NCBI RefSeq assembly: GCF_040833955.1
Contig: NZ_CP162133.1
Span: 806,001 to 870,000, forward strand
Length of the DNA stretch: 64,000 bases
DNA from: Leptospira sp. WS60.C2
GTDB lineage: Bacteria > Spirochaetota > Leptospiria > Leptospirales > Leptospiraceae
Reading direction: 5' to 3'
The notes under the pieces are model-generated. The model was not told where the DNA came from. It worked only from the letters and a program-made list of their open reading frames with translations, and searched no databases. Position 1 is the first letter of the stretch, and each line of letters opens with the position of its first letter. Made by a program: the position numbers and the translations under genes. Positions 26,850 to 36,206 of this stretch are shown piece after piece.

Positions 26850-27515
26850 ATGCGAAAAAAAGGAAGTTTCATTCAAAAATTGGCTCATTTGGGCTTAGTT
26901 TTTGTATTTTTATTTGAATCTTACGGAAAGATCAACCCTTCCGGATACAAGGCAAACCAGGAAACACCATTGGTAAAATTGGAATTCTTGGTGGCAAAAC
27001 AAAGACCAAGTCTCTCCATAAAGGAGCGCAAAAACTTAGTCCTTGTGATCGAACGAGCTTCTTACCACTTACAATTTCCGAAACGAATGAGTTATGGAGG
27101 CAGTGGCGCCATCGATAAATTGGGATTTTTGGTAGGAGTGATTCAAACAGAATCCCAATTCCATACACATGCAAAATCTAACAAAGGAGCTCTTGGACTT
27201 TTGCAAGTGATGCCAGAAACAGCCAAATGGCTTGCGAAAAAAGAAGGGATTCCCTTCCGTTCAGAGAAAGATCTCTATGAACCAGAGACGAATTTAATAC
27301 TAGGTGTTCTTTATTTAAATTACCTTTTGGAACGCACAGAATCACTCGAAGCGACATTGTTAGCTTATAATGCAGGACTTGCTGGATACAAACGATTTGG
27401 TGGCGTTCCTTCTTATTCACGAACAGTTTACAAATACTATGAGGAATGGAAACAGATGGTTGCTCCATCTGAAATTCCAGTTTCTGAATCTTTAGCGAGT
27501 CTCTTTTCCATTTAA
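26850..27515 (+). CDS. Lytic transglycosylase, SLT domain
   Basis: A 221-residue exported or membrane-anchored peptidoglycan-cleaving enzyme. A hydrophobic N-terminal segment (about 11-25) is followed by an SLT/goose-lysozyme-like domain. Its catalytic Glu101 lies in VIQTESQFHTHAKS, with GALGLLQVMPETA and LLAYNAGLAGY as the other conserved family blocks. ATG 26850 is preferred: it has AGG eight bases upstream and restores a sensible signal sequence, whereas the longer frame from 26676 would cross both palindromes. It cuts glycan strands to give 1,6-anhydro-MurNAc ends. Regulation by the palindrome-binding factor is likely. Confidence 0.86.
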   Translation: MRKKGSFIQKLAHLGLVFVFLFESYGKINPSGYKANQETPLVKLEFLVAKQRPSLSIKERKNLVLVIERASYHLQFPKRMSYGGSGAIDKLGFLVGVIQTESQFHTHAKSNKGALGLLQVMPETAKWLAKKEGIPFRSEKDLYEPETNLILGVLYLNYLLERTESLEATLLAYNAGLAGYKRFGGVPSYSRTVYKYYEEWKQMVAPSEIPVSESLASLFSI

Positions 27516-27585
27516 ATTTTACTTTACATCGTTTTAAAACCTACAAGGCTCTTATCCGTTTTATAAAAGAAAAGGAAGGGAGCGT

Positions 27586-28788
27586 ATGGATTTATTTCGT
27601 AGATACGGATTGTATCTAACTATTGTTATACTGGTATTGGTGGGTTTGATCTTTTATTTTGTGAATGATGGTTTTGGTACAGACCAGGAAGCAAAAGAGA
27701 AAGCCAAACAAGAAAGAATGGCAAGAAGTTCTGATCCAACGCAAGGAAACGAGTCTGGTGGTGATGGAGGGGAAGGTGGAGATGGAATTCCAGATGATGG
27801 TGCGACACCTGAATATATATTAGAAAAGTACCTCGAATGGGCAGAATATCCGCCATTCTCAAGACCAATGTCAATCCTCAATCATGATCTTGCGTTTCCT
27901 TTCATTATTGAAACCTCTCCAGATTATACGATTGATGCAAAAACGAACGAACCCACTGGTTATGTATGTTTATTCCAACCAAAAACATGGGCCGTCATTG
28001 GTAATAAGGATATGATGTATGTGACACTGGAGTGCCGAGATAAAGCACGTAACCGAGTGAAGGTGTCCATTGATTCTCACCAAGTGTTTAAAGAATGGGA
28101 AGGACAAAGATTCGGTGTTGTCAGTGCGTCTGTGAATGATAGTGGAACTGACGGAGACCAAACAAGAGGGGATAACATTCACACGTTTTCTTGGAAACCT
28201 CAAAAAGGGGACTGGGGGCAAATGTCTCTAGTCGCAGAAATCACTTATGGTCCTGAAAATTTAAAAACAACTTTAACTTCTAGTTTTTTTTCCAGTCCTT
28301 CTATCCCTGCAGAGTTTAATGGAGTTTTTTCTGATTCCTTACAAGATGGATCTTTGATTGTGAGAGCCGTAGTCAATGTTTACAAAAAAGGAAAGTATCA
28401 TTTAGAAGCTAATTTAAAAGACGAAAAAAATGGGGAATACATCGCCTATGCTGTGTATGATGGAGATCTTGTATCTGGCTCAAATGAGGTGGAATTTACT
28501 TTCTTTGGGAAAATTTTACGAGACAAGGACCTAGATGGTCCCTATATTGCAACTTCCTTTCGTGGTCACAGAGTGAATTTGCCAATTGATCCTGATTGGT
28601 TTAACCAAGGTGCAGAAGGCCTTCGTAAAATCCAAGCAGCAAAAACAACAGAACCAGATCGTGAGCTTGTAGTTCCTTATAAAGATGAATACAAAACCAG
28701 ATACTACAAAGTAGAATCCTTCTCGAATGCCGCATGGGACTCTGCGGACAAACAAAATAGAATCCGTCAAATCAAGGCATTGCAGTAA
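27586..28788 (+). CDS. Membrane-anchored exported protein, function unknown
   Basis: 400 residues: one N-terminal membrane helix (about 8-26), a Gly/Asp-rich linker (about 45-72; GGDGGEGGDG) and a large beta-rich extracytoplasmic domain. It includes two Cys at about 129 and 150 that could pair. I do not recognise a family. A strong ribosome-binding site (AGGAAGGGAG) precedes ATG 27586. It lies seven bases before the penicillin-acylase gene, so they are probably one operon. Confidence 0.72.
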   Translation: MDLFRRYGLYLTIVILVLVGLIFYFVNDGFGTDQEAKEKAKQERMARSSDPTQGNESGGDGGEGGDGIPDDGATPEYILEKYLEWAEYPPFSRPMSILNHDLAFPFIIETSPDYTIDAKTNEPTGYVCLFQPKTWAVIGNKDMMYVTLECRDKARNRVKVSIDSHQVFKEWEGQRFGVVSASVNDSGTDGDQTRGDNIHTFSWKPQKGDWGQMSLVAEITYGPENLKTTLTSSFFSSPSIPAEFNGVFSDSLQDGSLIVRAVVNVYKKGKYHLEANLKDEKNGEYIAYAVYDGDLVSGSNEVEFTFFGKILRDKDLDGPYIATSFRGHRVNLPIDPDWFNQGAEGLRKIQAAKTTEPDRELVVPYKDEYKTRYYKVESFSNAAWDSADKQNRIRQIKALQ

Positions 28789-28794
28789 ACGAAC

Positions 28795-31317
28795 ATGTTA
28801 CACAAAATCAAAATATTCATTAAAAAGAGACCGTTTATTAGTCTCTTACTCCTTTTCATTCTTTCGCTTCCAGTAACGTTACATTTTCTGTTTTGGGGAC
28901 TTGTTGCTTTGAAGGCTCCGAGATACGAAGGTGAAATCCGCTCTGAGAAATTAACAGCGAAGGCCACAGTGATTCGAGATTCCGTTGGGATTCCTCATAT
29001 TGTGGGTGAAGATGCAAAGTCCGCTTACTTCGCATTAGGTTTTACAATGGCACAAGATCGTATTTTCCAGATGGAGTTGCAAAGACGCATTGGAAAAGGG
29101 GAACTCACTGAAATTTTTGGAGAAAAACTAATCCCTTCAGATCAGTTTTTGAAATCTTTATTATTAAAACAATCTGCTGAAGTCTATGCAAATAAGGCGC
29201 AGCACGTATACCCTGAGGCTTGGGAACAACTAGATTGGTTTCTGGAAGGAGTGAATCATTTCCTCGTAACAGAACCACTTCCAATCGAATACACAATTCT
29301 TGGAATCCAACCCAGGCCATTTGACAGAGTGGATGCAATTTCTTTCTTATTCTACATGGGATTTTCCTTCGCTGAAGGAATCAAATCTGATAGTTTGTAT
29401 TCCATCATGGAATCGGAGTTAGCGGGTAGAGTTGCTGGAGAGTTGTTTCCGAGATACGATTTCGAACCTAACGCTTCCATTTTGGAATCCCAGCCAGGTG
29501 TGAAAAAACTAGCACTCAATACAAAGAAAAATTTCCGATTGGATTCGAAGCCAACGAGTCTTGATTCGACTCAAACGCAAAAATTAAGTGCAAACCATAG
29601 AGAAGCAAAGAAAGACATTACCAATTTAAAACAATTGGTTGATTTTGTAAGCGCTCTTCAATTACCGATTGAACCTTTAGAGGGAAGTAATTCTTGGCTT
29701 GTGGGACCGAGTCGCTCGGCAAGCGGTGGAGCCGTTCTTGCAAATGATCCGCATATTGCTTTGTCCAATCCAGGTGCTTGGTATGAAGCTTACATTGAAT
29801 ACCCTGGGTATGAAAATTATGGGTATTTTTTGTCCATCATCCCTTTTCCGCTCATCGCTCATAACCGTGACAAAGCATGGGGACTTACCATGCTCGAACA
29901 GGATGATGTGAATTTGTATTTTGAGACCATTGAGAATGGAAAATACAAATCAGGTTCTACTTGGAAAGATTTAACCTATTATAAAGATGAAATCAAAAAG
30001 AAAGATGGAACAACCATTCCATTAGAAGTAGCCATCACAAACCACGGACCTATCATCACCGAACACATCAAAGGTTACAAGGGAAGACCCGTCAGCTTGT
30101 ATTGGGCACACCATCATTTAGAAAATCCCTTGTTAGACGTATTGTTTAAGATGGGAAAAGCCAAGTCATTCCAAGAGTTGGATGCGGCATCTTCGATGAT
30201 TGGCGCACCTGGACTTAATTTTAGTTATGCGGATAAAAATGGAAACATTGCCTATTATGCAGTGGGAAGATTCCCTATTTTAAAATCAGGTAACCCGAGA
30301 AAAATTTTGGAAGGTTCCACTGGAGAAAATGATGTCATTGGATATCTTCCTACAAAAGACAATCCAAAGATCATCAATCCGAAAAATGGAATCATTGTGA
30401 CAGCAAATAACCTTGTAACCGCTGGGAAATTGCCAGGTGTAGGCAAACCAGAAGGGAACTGGCAACCCCCAGATCGTTTTCAAAGGTTAGTTGGGATTTT
30501 TGAAACCCAAGAAAAATGGAGCCTTGAGGAACTTGCGGCGATTCAAAATGATTCAGTTTCTTCGTTTGCACCAGAATACTTGGAAATCCTTTTTTCTTCT
30601 GTGAAAGATTCGAAGTCAGTAAGTGGTAAAAAAGTTCTAGAGATTTTAAAGAATTGGAATTTTGAACATTTTCCAGAGTCCCAAGGTGCAGCGGTGTATG
30701 ATGTGTTTTTCTACATCACCATGAAGGAACTTCTCATTGATGAAATGGGTCCAGAACATTTTGAGTTATACGGAGATATCGCTGAATATTGGAATGCGTA
30801 TAGAAGATTTCTTCGTAATGCAAGCTCTCCATACTGGGATGATTTGCGCACGGTTGGTGTTCTTGAAACCAGAGAGGATATCCTAAAACGCTCTGTCGAA
30901 GAAACGGCGCGGTATTTGGAAAAACATGTGTCTGCCTCTCCGAGTCTTTGGAAGTGGAAATATTTGTATAAAATTAAACACCCTCATCCACTGGGAGTTT
31001 TACCGTTGATAGGTGGTATATTTAATATTGGTCCTATGCCAAGTGCTGGTGGGGCTGAGGTAGTCAACAATCTGAAATACAAATTGATGAAGGAAGACTG
31101 GACCGCAACAGCAGGACCTTCCAAACGTCGGGTGATTGATTACGGAAGATTTGAAGAATCAGTGACGCAACTCCCAATTGGGAACAGTGGGAATTTAGGG
31201 AGTCCATTTTACGGTAACTTGGTGGAGGATTACGTGAATGGAATCCATCGAAAGATTCTTTACTCCAAAGACCAAGTAGGTGCTGGAAAGTATCGTTTGG
31301 AATTCCAACCGAAATAG
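28795..31317 (+). CDS. Penicillin acylase-type Ntn hydrolase (S45 family)
   Basis: 840 residues with an N-terminal membrane/signal segment (about 14-36). The alpha-subunit signature is present (GIPHIVGEDAKSAYFA, then FTMAQDRIFQMELQRRIG). The beta subunit would start at Ser298 in EGSNSWLVGPS, the N-terminal nucleophile formed by autocatalytic cleavage. Family members hydrolyse amides such as beta-lactam side chains and N-acyl homoserine lactones; the natural substrate is unknown. The start ATG 28795 has a weak ribosome-binding site, which is compatible with coupling to the upstream gene. A terminator follows. Confidence 0.87.
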   Translation: MLHKIKIFIKKRPFISLLLLFILSLPVTLHFLFWGLVALKAPRYEGEIRSEKLTAKATVIRDSVGIPHIVGEDAKSAYFALGFTMAQDRIFQMELQRRIGKGELTEIFGEKLIPSDQFLKSLLLKQSAEVYANKAQHVYPEAWEQLDWFLEGVNHFLVTEPLPIEYTILGIQPRPFDRVDAISFLFYMGFSFAEGIKSDSLYSIMESELAGRVAGELFPRYDFEPNASILESQPGVKKLALNTKKNFRLDSKPTSLDSTQTQKLSANHREAKKDITNLKQLVDFVSALQLPIEPLEGSNSWLVGPSRSASGGAVLANDPHIALSNPGAWYEAYIEYPGYENYGYFLSIIPFPLIAHNRDKAWGLTMLEQDDVNLYFETIENGKYKSGSTWKDLTYYKDEIKKKDGTTIPLEVAITNHGPIITEHIKGYKGRPVSLYWAHHHLENPLLDVLFKMGKAKSFQELDAASSMIGAPGLNFSYADKNGNIAYYAVGRFPILKSGNPRKILEGSTGENDVIGYLPTKDNPKIINPKNGIIVTANNLVTAGKLPGVGKPEGNWQPPDRFQRLVGIFETQEKWSLEELAAIQNDSVSSFAPEYLEILFSSVKDSKSVSGKKVLEILKNWNFEHFPESQGAAVYDVFFYITMKELLIDEMGPEHFELYGDIAEYWNAYRRFLRNASSPYWDDLRTVGVLETREDILKRSVEETARYLEKHVSASPSLWKWKYLYKIKHPHPLGVLPLIGGIFNIGPMPSAGGAEVVNNLKYKLMKEDWTATAGPSKRRVIDYGRFEESVTQLPIGNSGNLGSPFYGNLVEDYVNGIHRKILYSKDQVGAGKYRLEFQPK

Positions 31318-31325
31318 GTGATTTT

Positions 31326-31356
31326 TCCCTACCCAAGTGGTAGGGATTTCATTTTT
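31326..31356 (+). terminator. Rho-independent terminator after the acylase gene
   Basis: TCCCTACC-CAAGT-GGTAGGGA (31326-31346) followed by a T-rich tail, nine bases after the acylase stop. Confidence 0.6.
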
Positions 31357-31396
31357 CTTCTCTGCCCGTTTTCAAATTGGTCGATCCTTAAAGCAG

Positions 31397-32560
31397 ATGG
31401 TTCGACTGGTTTTATTTCCACTATTCTTTGTTTCGTATCTTTGGGCACAGTCACCACAAGATCGAATGGCTTTTGCCTTTCGAAGCCAAACCTCACTTGA
31501 TCCACTCCGTATGATTGTTGTAGGTGAGGTGGTTGGCATTGAAAAAGCCAGCTTTTACGAAGTAGATAAACTTTCACAAGAATTGGAAGTGGACACAAGG
31601 CCCGATACTGTGACGATCAAGGTAGCAGATCCAAAAGGAATCCGTGTCGGCCAAACCTTATATCTCTTGGAAAAAAACCAAGACCATAAAACATTCCGTG
31701 ATGGGAACATTGTAGGAATGATCACTGTAAAATCAGTCTATCTTACCACTTTTTTTGGATGGCAAGTTCGTGGGGAAGGGTATCTTCGCTTGATCGAAGA
31801 TCGTCCTGTGACAGCCGCTAGGTTACTCGATACAACAAAATACGAAGAAGCATTCATCGCAAAAAAACAAGGGGATCATTATTTTGCCAAAGGCCAAATG
31901 GAAGAAGCCCTACGTAAATACAAACATGCCGTCTCTTTGGATCAAAGTTCACCTGATTTACATTACGCCTTAGGAAAGGCACATTGGAAAGATGGAGAAG
32001 GGTATGTCTCCACAGCTTTCGAATATTCCATGGCTTGGAAAAATAGAGAAAGGTTCTCGAATCCCCAAGAACGTTTGTTATTCTTAGTGGATTATTTGCG
32101 CTTTTTAACGTTCTACTTCAAAATAGAAGGCAAAGAAAATAAAAAACAATTGGAACTTATGCCTCAAGTGGCAAAGGAAGCACGTACCTTCTATCCGAAA
32201 AATTACGAAGTTTGGTTGTATAGTTTTGAAGTTACGTTTTTAAATTTACTATATACCAATTTAGCAGGGAACTCTGTCGATCTTCGAAAAACTCGTGATG
32301 AGCTCGCCCTAAGAGCCGAGGAATTCTTAAACAAAGCTTACTCTTTACGCAAATCAGATTATTATTTGCACAAGTTGGCTTGTGAGTTTTATCACTTACG
32401 TTGGAAGGAAACTAGAGGAACACAAGAAGAGTCTACTTATAGATCTAAACTTGTGGAGCATGGAAAACTTCTCCGTCTATATTATACGGGAGAGACAACT
32501 CTTTCGGAAGATTTACTCAATGCCATACGACTGGCCGAAAAACAATCTGGTCTACTCTGA
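31397..32560 (+). CDS. Exported TPR-repeat protein
   Basis: 387 residues from ATG 31397; the frame is open to 31337 but the signal peptide (LFPLFFVSYLWAQ) starts here. Residues about 30-140 form a beta-rich domain (GEVVGIEKASFYEVD, IRVGQTLYLLE). After that come TPR-like helices (GDHYFAKGQMEEALRKYKHA). Such proteins often scaffold periplasmic complexes. I cannot assign a specific role. Its 3' end overlaps the converging PilZ-like gene by nine bases. Confidence 0.72.
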   Translation: MVRLVLFPLFFVSYLWAQSPQDRMAFAFRSQTSLDPLRMIVVGEVVGIEKASFYEVDKLSQELEVDTRPDTVTIKVADPKGIRVGQTLYLLEKNQDHKTFRDGNIVGMITVKSVYLTTFFGWQVRGEGYLRLIEDRPVTAARLLDTTKYEEAFIAKKQGDHYFAKGQMEEALRKYKHAVSLDQSSPDLHYALGKAHWKDGEGYVSTAFEYSMAWKNRERFSNPQERLLFLVDYLRFLTFYFKIEGKENKKQLELMPQVAKEARTFYPKNYEVWLYSFEVTFLNLLYTNLAGNSVDLRKTRDELALRAEEFLNKAYSLRKSDYYLHKLACEFYHLRWKETRGTQEESTYRSKLVEHGKLLRLYYTGETTLSEDLLNAIRLAEKQSGLL

Positions 32561-33841
32561 AAGAATCTTCATACTCTTTTCGAATAAATAAGACTCTAAA
32601 TATAACATATCATCTGGTGCGGAGCTAAAATAGTTCACACCCAGATGGTAGTGATCTCCTTTGTCCAAAAATCGAATGATTTCTCCGCGAAGGATCATTG
32701 TTCTTTCTTTATTCAGTGGGATAAACATCTTAATGATATTGTGACGTTTCAGGTAATGAAATAAACGTTTGTCGTAAATTTCGAAAAGTAGGCCATCCAA
32801 TGAAATGTCCACCACTTTGGTTGTGGATTGCATGGTCTCATAACTTCCATATTGAATGGCAATTTTTGTGAATACATAACTGATAATTTCGGCTAATTCA
32901 AATATGTACACTGCTTGGTTTTGAGAAATCGTAAAACGTTCCATTGCTGTTGAATATACTTTGATATAACCAACCACATCTTCATACAATCGAATTGGTG
33001 TAATGATATAAGAAACGAGAAAGTTTCGGGACTCGTGTTTTCGCATGGATTCAAAAAACTCCAATGCAAATTCGTCTCCTAAATCCTTTGCCATTTCTTT
33101 GTGTTCGGAAAAATAATTAAATAAAACATCATCTTTTGTTTCGTTGATATAGGAAGTGATTCGGTTACAATCTGAGATATAAATGGTTTTCCCTGTTCGA
33201 AGGATTGTTTTTTTTGTAAAATCTTCAAACTCACTTAACTTTTCATCTTCTTTGAAAAAATGGATTTCATAATCTTTTGAAATCCTCTCGATTGCTTCCG
33301 TTAACATGATATTGATGAGTTTGCTATCTGGCCTATCTTTTCGTACTTCCTTCATTAGGTGAGGGAATCGGCTTTCCGCATATAGGTTTTTCCCGACTTC
33401 TCTCGAACCCCCAGACAAACTGCGAAAGAGGATGATGAAGTTCATAAACAAATCATCTACAGGAATCCTTTTGTTGGTTCTGAGTTGGTAGGATTGTAAC
33501 TCAGTTGGTGTTTTGATGACAATTTGTTCTTTTTGGATGTCGAGGATGACTACTTCAAACTGGTAGTTGATGTTCATGACCTCAAATCGAACACGAGCTC
33601 GTCTAGAACCTTTTTCAACTAGATCAGGTATGAGAAGTGTGACGGTATGAGCTTCAATTTCTTCGACAGCGGCCACCAGAGTGTCTTCTTCGTAGATGAA
33701 TTCGAACTCCCTATTGTCTGCCTTCAGGTAATAAAATAGGTGTTTAACAATATTGACGTCGGAACCAATGATGGTCTCATCAAATAACGATTCTAGAATC
33801 GTGATGAGTTCCTGCATCGAGTCTGTTCTGCCGATCGCCAT
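32552..33841 (-). CDS. PilZ-like protein with split motif, possible c-di-GMP effector
   Basis: 429 residues. The N-terminal part (about 55-115) resembles the YcgR-type PilZN barrel. It is followed by LRTNKRIPVD (RxxxR), then a long helical/GAF-like stretch (about 150-330), and finally VVDISLDGLLFE (DxSxxG) with a closing barrel strand LGVNYFSS. RxxxR and DxSxxG are the two halves of a PilZ c-di-GMP site, here about 230 residues apart. The overall design resembles a Leptospira-specific uncharacterised family (DUF1577-like, from memory). A role in motility or surface regulation is inference. Start ATG 33841. Confidence 0.6.
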   Translation of the reverse strand: MAIGRTDSMQELITILESLFDETIIGSDVNIVKHLFYYLKADNREFEFIYEEDTLVAAVEEIEAHTVTLLIPDLVEKGSRRARVRFEVMNINYQFEVVILDIQKEQIVIKTPTELQSYQLRTNKRIPVDDLFMNFIILFRSLSGGSREVGKNLYAESRFPHLMKEVRKDRPDSKLINIMLTEAIERISKDYEIHFFKEDEKLSEFEDFTKKTILRTGKTIYISDCNRITSYINETKDDVLFNYFSEHKEMAKDLGDEFALEFFESMRKHESRNFLVSYIITPIRLYEDVVGYIKVYSTAMERFTISQNQAVYIFELAEIISYVFTKIAIQYGSYETMQSTTKVVDISLDGLLFEIYDKRLFHYLKRHNIIKMFIPLNKERTMILRGEIIRFLDKGDHYHLGVNYFSSAPDDMLYLESYLFEKSMKILSE

Positions 33842-33933
33842 ACTTACATTATCGTTTTTTTCAGACCCAAAACTGATTTTCAGCTAGAGAAAATGTGCTG
33901 GGAAACGACAGAATTCGCCGAAATGGGAAGTAT

Positions 33934-34461
33934 ATGGAACTAACTCTCCCAAAACATGTAAATCCAGAACTCATGCCAATGATCCGACAAGGACTCTTAA
34001 CCCCAGAAAAAGTCGCCATTCTGTCGGAACTGCATAATATGGTGGAACGATTTGCAGGTTCTCTTTACACCGATGAAGAGGCCCAAAAGAAAATTTTGGA
34101 AAAAACAGGAGCAGTCCCTGACCTCATCACTTGGGGAGATTATTTCCAAACAGAAGTGGCGTCCCGTTTTTATTTAGAATCAGAAGACTCTCTTCGCAGG
34201 ATTGTCGATACGATTCGGTTTGATTTGATTTCTGCGCATCTAATTTTTTCAGGAAAACCTGATCATTACAAAGATAAAATCCGCGCCGATGTTTTGTTCA
34301 GCAAAGGTTTTGATTCTGCTATGCCAAATCAAAACTTGGAAAGTCAACATTTGGAAATTTTACTCAACTACTTTGAAAATATGGATCTAGGGAACAAACC
34401 TTTATCTTTACAAGATAAAGCCTGGTACGAATCCTTTCAGATAGATGAAATCGCGATTTGA
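33934..34461 (+). CDS. Hypothetical protein, unrecognised
   Basis: 175 residues, mostly helical and soluble, no signal or membrane segment. I recognise no family. ATG 33934 has GGGAAG upstream and is preferred over the TTG-type start at 33895. Its end overlaps the crotonase gene by 17 bases, so the two are likely cotranslated and perhaps functionally linked. Confidence 0.65.
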   Translation: MELTLPKHVNPELMPMIRQGLLTPEKVAILSELHNMVERFAGSLYTDEEAQKKILEKTGAVPDLITWGDYFQTEVASRFYLESEDSLRRIVDTIRFDLISAHLIFSGKPDHYKDKIRADVLFSKGFDSAMPNQNLESQHLEILLNYFENMDLGNKPLSLQDKAWYESFQIDEIAI

Positions 34462-35263
34462 GACCAAAGAGTATGAATTCCTAGAAATAGAATCCCGTGA
34501 AACTGAAGATGGAACCATTGTCTCCATCTTCTTAAACAATCCCTCTTCTCGAAATTCCATGACGTGGAAAATGGGGGAAGAATTTTCTCATGCCATTCAT
34601 TCTATTCGCAAACAAAAAAAATTACCAAGAGTTGTGATCATTTCGGGCAGAAATGATGTGTTCTGTGCTGGTGGTGATTTGAATTTATTACGTTCTTTCT
34701 CTGAAAAAAGTTTCTCGCAAAACAAGCGTGATATGAGAAAGTTCTATGGTTTCTTTTTGTCCGTGAGAAAACTTCCTATCCCTGTGATTGCTGCTGTCAA
34801 CGGTCATGCCATAGGTGCTGGTCTTTCCCTTACCTTTGGTTGTGACTTACGTATTTATGCAAGTGATGGAAAGTATTCTTTTAATTTTGTTCGATTAGGA
34901 ATCCACCCAGGTATGGGATCAAGTTATCTGGCTCCAGAGTTACTTGGAAAAAGTTTAGGTGGTCGTTTGCTTCTCACAGGTGAGACGTTTGATGGAAACA
35001 AAGCCAAAGAGTGGAATCTTGCAATCGATGCTGTTCCAAAAACATCTGTGTATGATCGTGCCATGGAGCTTGCCATATCGTTATCGAAAGCAGCCCCACT
35101 TGCTTTGCAGGAATTGAAACAAAATCTATACTCCTGGAAACAATTAGATTCTGCCTTGAAAAAAGAAGCAGAATCTCAAGCGCGTAACTTTATCTCGGAT
35201 GACTTTAAAGAGACGATTCAGAGTATCATAGAAAAGCGGGATCCCAAATTTCTGGGAAAATAA
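34445..35263 (+). CDS. Crotonase-superfamily protein lacking both hydratase glutamates
   Basis: 272 residues with the crotonase fold: oxyanion-hole block DVFCAGGDLNLL and the second block AVNGHAIGAGLSLTFGCDLR. Aligned by eye with enoyl-CoA hydratase, the two catalytic Glu positions (144 and 164 in the rat enzyme) are Ser128 and Phe148, still 20 residues apart. The enzyme is therefore unlikely to be a normal hydratase. It could be an isomerase, a hydrolase of another type or a degenerate member. It is coupled to the upstream hypothetical gene. Confidence 0.8.
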   Translation: MKSRFETKEYEFLEIESRETEDGTIVSIFLNNPSSRNSMTWKMGEEFSHAIHSIRKQKKLPRVVIISGRNDVFCAGGDLNLLRSFSEKSFSQNKRDMRKFYGFFLSVRKLPIPVIAAVNGHAIGAGLSLTFGCDLRIYASDGKYSFNFVRLGIHPGMGSSYLAPELLGKSLGGRLLLTGETFDGNKAKEWNLAIDAVPKTSVYDRAMELAISLSKAAPLALQELKQNLYSWKQLDSALKKEAESQARNFISDDFKETIQSIIEKRDPKFLGK

Positions 35264-35328
35264 AATTTTAGAAAGTTTCTAAAATTTTGTCTCGACAATG
35301 GATTGGTAGAGGTTACTATAAATTCTAG

Positions 35329-36027
35329 ATGTCTGACCCTTCGCAAAATCCTGATTGTTTTATTTGTGACTATAAAAATCATAACGTGCTTCACTGCGCG
35401 GCACATGAGACCATAGAGAGAATCAATGCAGGCAAAGACTTCACTGTTTTTACCCGGGGGAAACACCTCGTAACAGCTGGTGCCAAAGCAGAAGGATTTT
35501 TTTTCATCAAGTCTGGACTTGCGAGAAGTTACGTGCAACTCCCAAGTGGAAAGGAACAAACATTGCGTCTCAGCGGACCGGGCGATTGGGTTGGGTTTCG
35601 CGATTGTATTTCTGATTCTGTTTTCCATCACAATGTCATTGCTGTGGAAGACACTCATGCTTGTTACATCACAGGAGCTCTCATTGATGCTCTGGTCAAA
35701 GATGACAATAATTTTCAAAAAGAAGTGTTCCGCCAAATGGCCAAAGAATGGCGTGAGATGGAAGAACATGTGGTCTCATTAGGAACAAAACAAGTTCATG
35801 AAAAATTAGCAGAGATTCTCATTGTTTTGGACAATGCCCAAGGTCGAAAGAACCATGTAGAACTGAAAGTGACAAGAGACGTTCTTGCAACGTTTATAGG
35901 TACAAAAACGGAAACTTTGGTACGGGCCCTCTCGGATCTTAAAGCTCGAGAATTTATCTCTGTGGACAAAAATCGAATCGATATCCTGAACAGAGAAGCG
36001 TTGTATTCTCTTTCAAAAATTGCCTAA
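35329..36027 (+). CDS. Crp/Fnr-family regulator with FNR-like cysteines
   Basis: 232 residues: N-terminal Cys segment, cyclic-nucleotide-like barrel (about 35-130), dimer helix and C-terminal winged helix (KVTRDVLATFIGTKTETLVR as recognition region). Cys10, Cys13 and Cys23 lie at the N-terminus and Cys112 in EDTHACYIT at the position matching Cys122 of E. coli FNR. This is the ligand set of an oxygen-sensing [4Fe-4S] regulator. Cys93 is an extra one. An AT-rich inverted repeat (35262-35288) lies between the crotonase stop and this gene. Confidence 0.82.
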   Translation: MSDPSQNPDCFICDYKNHNVLHCAAHETIERINAGKDFTVFTRGKHLVTAGAKAEGFFFIKSGLARSYVQLPSGKEQTLRLSGPGDWVGFRDCISDSVFHHNVIAVEDTHACYITGALIDALVKDDNNFQKEVFRQMAKEWREMEEHVVSLGTKQVHEKLAEILIVLDNAQGRKNHVELKVTRDVLATFIGTKTETLVRALSDLKAREFISVDKNRIDILNREALYSLSKIA

Positions 36028-36131
36028 TTTTTTCTCATTCCTATTAAGCAAGTGCCTTGGAATTCCGATGGTAGAAGTGATTGATAATCAAGGTAGGGTC
36101 TGTTGCCTGATTTTACCTTACATCACTCCCG

Positions 36132-36162
36132 GGGGGCTTCCGAAAGGATTCCCCCTTTTTTT
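36132..36162 (+). terminator. Rho-independent terminator after the FNR-like gene
   Basis: GGGGG-CTTCC-GAAA-GGATT-CCCCC with a GAAA tetraloop and two mismatches, then seven T. Confidence 0.65.
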
Positions 36163-36206
36163 ATTTCCCTTGTTTCTTTCCCTAGACTCTAAATTTTGGA
36201 AGTACC

